Source: Reclinomonas americana ATCC 50394 | Lineage: Eukaryota; Jakobida; Jakobea; Jakobida | Direction: 5' to 3' | Assembly (NCBI GenBank): GCA_048213135.1 | Contig: PS015023.1 | Span: 89,402 to 110,591 of the forward strand | Length of the DNA: 21,190 nucleotides | Made by a program: the position numbers and the translations under genes | The notes under the pieces: generated by a model | What the model was told of the DNA's origin: nothing | Seen by the model: only the letters and a program-made list of their open reading frames with translations | The model's database searches: none | Part shown: positions 18,922-21,190 of the stretch, piece by piece | Numbering within the stretch: the first letter of the stretch is position 1 | Layout: every line of letters begins with the position of its first letter

Positions 18922-21190
18922 TCATGGTGCACCGCCTGGCCGGGGGAGGTGCTCGGCCTGCTGCAGCAATCTTTGTGTTTCCACAAAGCGCTTTTCTACC
19001 TGCTCGATAAACTCGCGCGTGTTGTTCAACTGCACGTTGCCAGTGACAGTGAGTGCAACAGAAAAGCACGTTCAGGAGGGGCACACTGACACACAGACCT
19101 TGGCTTCGTCGGTCAGAACCGTGCCGGAAGAGAGCACCCGCTGTCCTCCGTACGTACCGCTGGTGGGCACGAGGTGCGACGGTGAAGGCGTCGACCGTGG
19201 CGGCTTGGCCGCCGACGAGGCAGAATACGGATGTGGTGATTGGTAGGAGCTCAGAATACTAGAGTCGGTAGACACTGGTGGTGAGGAGCTTCCGCTGTAG
19301 TATGTGGGAGACGAGTAGCCGTTGTGCGACAGGTAGTATGGCGTCGACGCGGCAACCGGCGAGCCAGATGGTGCGTGTGCGGCTGGTGAAAACGGCATCG
19401 ACGGCAAGCCATTGGACGGCCGATACGACGCCGTGGTGTACGAGTAGTGGCCGACTGGGCTGGAGTGCATTCCAGGCGCGCCAGAGCCAGCCGGGGGTGA
19501 TGTGAGAATGGACGGCGGCAGCGTCAGTATCGGTGTCGACTCGCGTGATGCCATGACCTCGCGGCCCAACTGCAAGCGAGCGGGCAATCAGGAACAAGAG
19601 GCAGCACATATGCAACAGACGCAAGCCAAACCTCTCTGACATTGTCCTCCACCACGCCCACACGGCTTTCCAACACGGTCAGTTTTGCTGCGATGAAGGC
19701 GGTGAGTACGCAGAAGACACACGTGGAGATTGAGGAGGGGGGAAGCTACACACACCCATGACATTGTCGGAGAGTCGCTCCAGTCGGCTTTCGAGACCAG
19801 CCACTGTCCGCGTGAGTGCAATAAGTGCCTGCAAGTGAAAGAGTTCAGCGCGTGGAGTCTCCTTTCGCAGCAGCACGCATGCGCACCTTTTCAATGGCCT
19901 CGCTGCTGCCGCCGTGACCGTCGATAACACTGTCGGCCGACGACGGACGCCCCCGCGTGGCGCTGCCATTCGCCATGGATGCAGCAGTAGCGGCCGCCGC
20001 CGCCGATGACGACGACGACGACGACGAAGAGGAGGAAGAAGAAGGCGCAGGCGCAGACGAGGCGACTCCGCTGACAGCCGCACCCAGCGCCTGCGAGAGC
20101 GAGCTGGCCGCCAGCAAATCGGTGCCTCCAATCCCGCTACTGCCCGTACCGGAAGATGCAACGTGGCTTACACCGTTGCCGCCAGTACCATTGGCGCCTG
20201 TCGGCGAGCCGCTGTGTTCGCCAGTCCACGATGTGGGGGACGTTGGCAGCGTCGCGGTCGCCGAGTGATGCCGCCGGTGTGCACGGCTCCGTTGCGCATC
20301 GTCCGCCACATCCCGCGCCACTGCCGTGCTCCGCATGCGCGGTGACAGCTCGCCGTTGCTCGACTTGGAGCTTGAGGAAGGGCGTTGCTGTGCAGCCACG
20401 CAGGTGTGAGTGAGACTCCCAAGTTGAGAAAGGTGAAACATCAAAATCCACACACACCTCCGACACTTCTGGAAAAGCAAAGCGGACACGCGAGCCGGTG
20501 GGCGTCGGTGGTCTGTCGGACGCCGTCGTGCGGGTGGGCGTGACGGCACGATTCAACAGCGCACTCGTGGGCGACGGAACCTGCATCTTCCATCAGCATG
20601 ACTATTCTCCACAAACAATGCAATGGCAAGTGTGTGCGCAACGTCAGAGCTGCTGTGCCGGTGACGTTGAACGTAGGGTTGTGGTGAGGCGGCTGAAGCA
20701 GCAGCCGATTCCACTGACAGATTGCCGCCACCATTTCCATTCTTGCGTCTCGACTGCTGCTGATGATGATCGTCGTGCTGTTGCTGCACGGGCGAGTCGC
20801 CGGGCGAGCGCGCTGGTCGCGACGAGGAGGATCCCGACGAAGACATCCACGGATCGCGGTGCGGCAACAGCGGTGGCGACGGCGACGCCGAACTGGCACT
20901 GTTGCTGCTGGTGTCGAGGTAGGCGCGTGACAGCGTGCGCTCGCCATACGAATCGTCCGCCCCGCCGGCCGCCGCTGTTGACGATGAGTGCCTGGATGAC
21001 ATGCGCGTCGCCGTGTGAGTCGGCACACCACCATCGGGTGCCGCGCGTCTGTCCCCCATGAACATATGAGAAACAAAGCAACACTCTGTCCATGCACCAG
21101 CCAGCATCTCATACCGTCTCCTCTCGGCCGAGCTGTTGATCTCCTCGAGAATGCTCTGGCACTCGTGAATCACATCCAGCACCAGCAGAA
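18922..21190 (-). CDS. Ser-rich low-complexity coiled-coil protein (5' end beyond the window)
   Basis: Exons on the minus strand: 21115-21190 (incomplete), 20643-21048, 20458-20580, 19887-20387, 19756-19828, 19632-19687, 19099-19569 and 18922-19029 (stop TGA). They give about 604 residues with agreeing phases; introns are mostly 58-72 nt. The visible N-terminal part is helical (VIHECQSILEEINSSAERR), followed by long Ser/Pro/Gly/Gln-rich disorder with many TP and SP sites (such as AVTPTR and RPPTPT). Next come an RVRF motif (GSRVRFAFPEVSE), a poly-Ser then poly-Ala tract and two consecutive short coiled-coil exons with related LESR...DNV repeats. After these comes a Ser/Pro/Tyr-rich stretch (HSSPVGHYSYTT), then a final helix (NTREFIEQVEKRFVETQRLL). 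I recognise no family. The layout suggests a scaffold with oligomerising helices, which is inference. Confidence 0.75.
19996..20048 (-). repeat. trinucleotide repeat encoding poly-Ser/poly-Ala
   Basis: GAC/GAG/GAA triplets on the plus strand encode about 13 Ser, then Ala, on the minus strand inside the Ser-rich gene. The repeat stays in frame, so length changes would alter only the tract. Confidence 0.8.

Noticed and set aside
1-21190. tRNA, rRNA, transposase or reverse transcriptase genes
   Set aside because: No cloverleaf with a matching anticodon arm, rRNA core motif, transposase DDE/DDD or RT motif was seen by eye on either strand.

Overview
This window is eukaryotic nuclear DNA. Nothing prokaryotic is present: no operons, Shine-Dalgarno sites or CRISPR. 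It carries seven intron-rich protein genes in which almost every open frame is a short exon. Reconstructing them by splice site, codon phase and family motifs gives 62 introns, most of them 57-85 nt long, with exon phases that agree throughout. The genome is GC-rich with G/C-ending codons and is loaded with CA, CT and GA microsatellites. A DD3-3-type secreted protein beside a Rac-type GTPase, with such dense tiny introns, suggests a free-living unicellular eukaryote. An amoebozoan fits best (possibly Acanthamoeba-like), but a unicellular holozoan is not excluded. This placement is an inference from gene content only.

Left part (1-8700), loosely packed. A Rac-type small GTPase lies on the minus strand (840-2356, its 3' end beyond the window) and is split into very small exons. 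A 1-kb microsatellite-rich divergent intergenic region follows, holding two perfect palindromic CArg-type boxes. Next is an 11-exon plus-strand gene for a secreted homologue of Dictyostelium DD3-3 (3386-8549), whose long introns contain minisatellites and tandem duplications. A 739-base assembly gap follows.

Right part (9690-21190), compact. A short coiled-coil protein gene (minus, 9693-10758) is divergent from a gene for a tail-anchored protein with a caspase/legumain-like fold (plus, 11256-13515). That gene converges on a DUF952 gene (minus, 13605-14159). Only 98 bp separate the DUF952 start from the start of a 24-exon Ser/Thr protein kinase gene (plus, 14258-18780). The kinase gene converges, 141 bp apart, on a Ser-rich coiled-coil protein gene (minus, 18922 to the window edge).

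Functionally the window holds signalling genes (Rac GTPase, STE-like kinase, low-complexity coiled-coil proteins) mixed with a secreted protein, a protease-like membrane protein and a DUF952 protein. There is no evidence that they form one pathway. The most unusual signals concern splicing: an apparent AT-AC intron that exactly restores the kinase HRDLKPAN motif, a recurrent GTTGCG 5' splice site in seven introns of five genes, 13-17 nt micro-exons in the Rac gene, and a G-quadruplex-forming intron next to the kinase VAIK exon. Also notable are a Rac protein without the Rho insert and a protease-like protein whose active-site Cys is displaced by one position.
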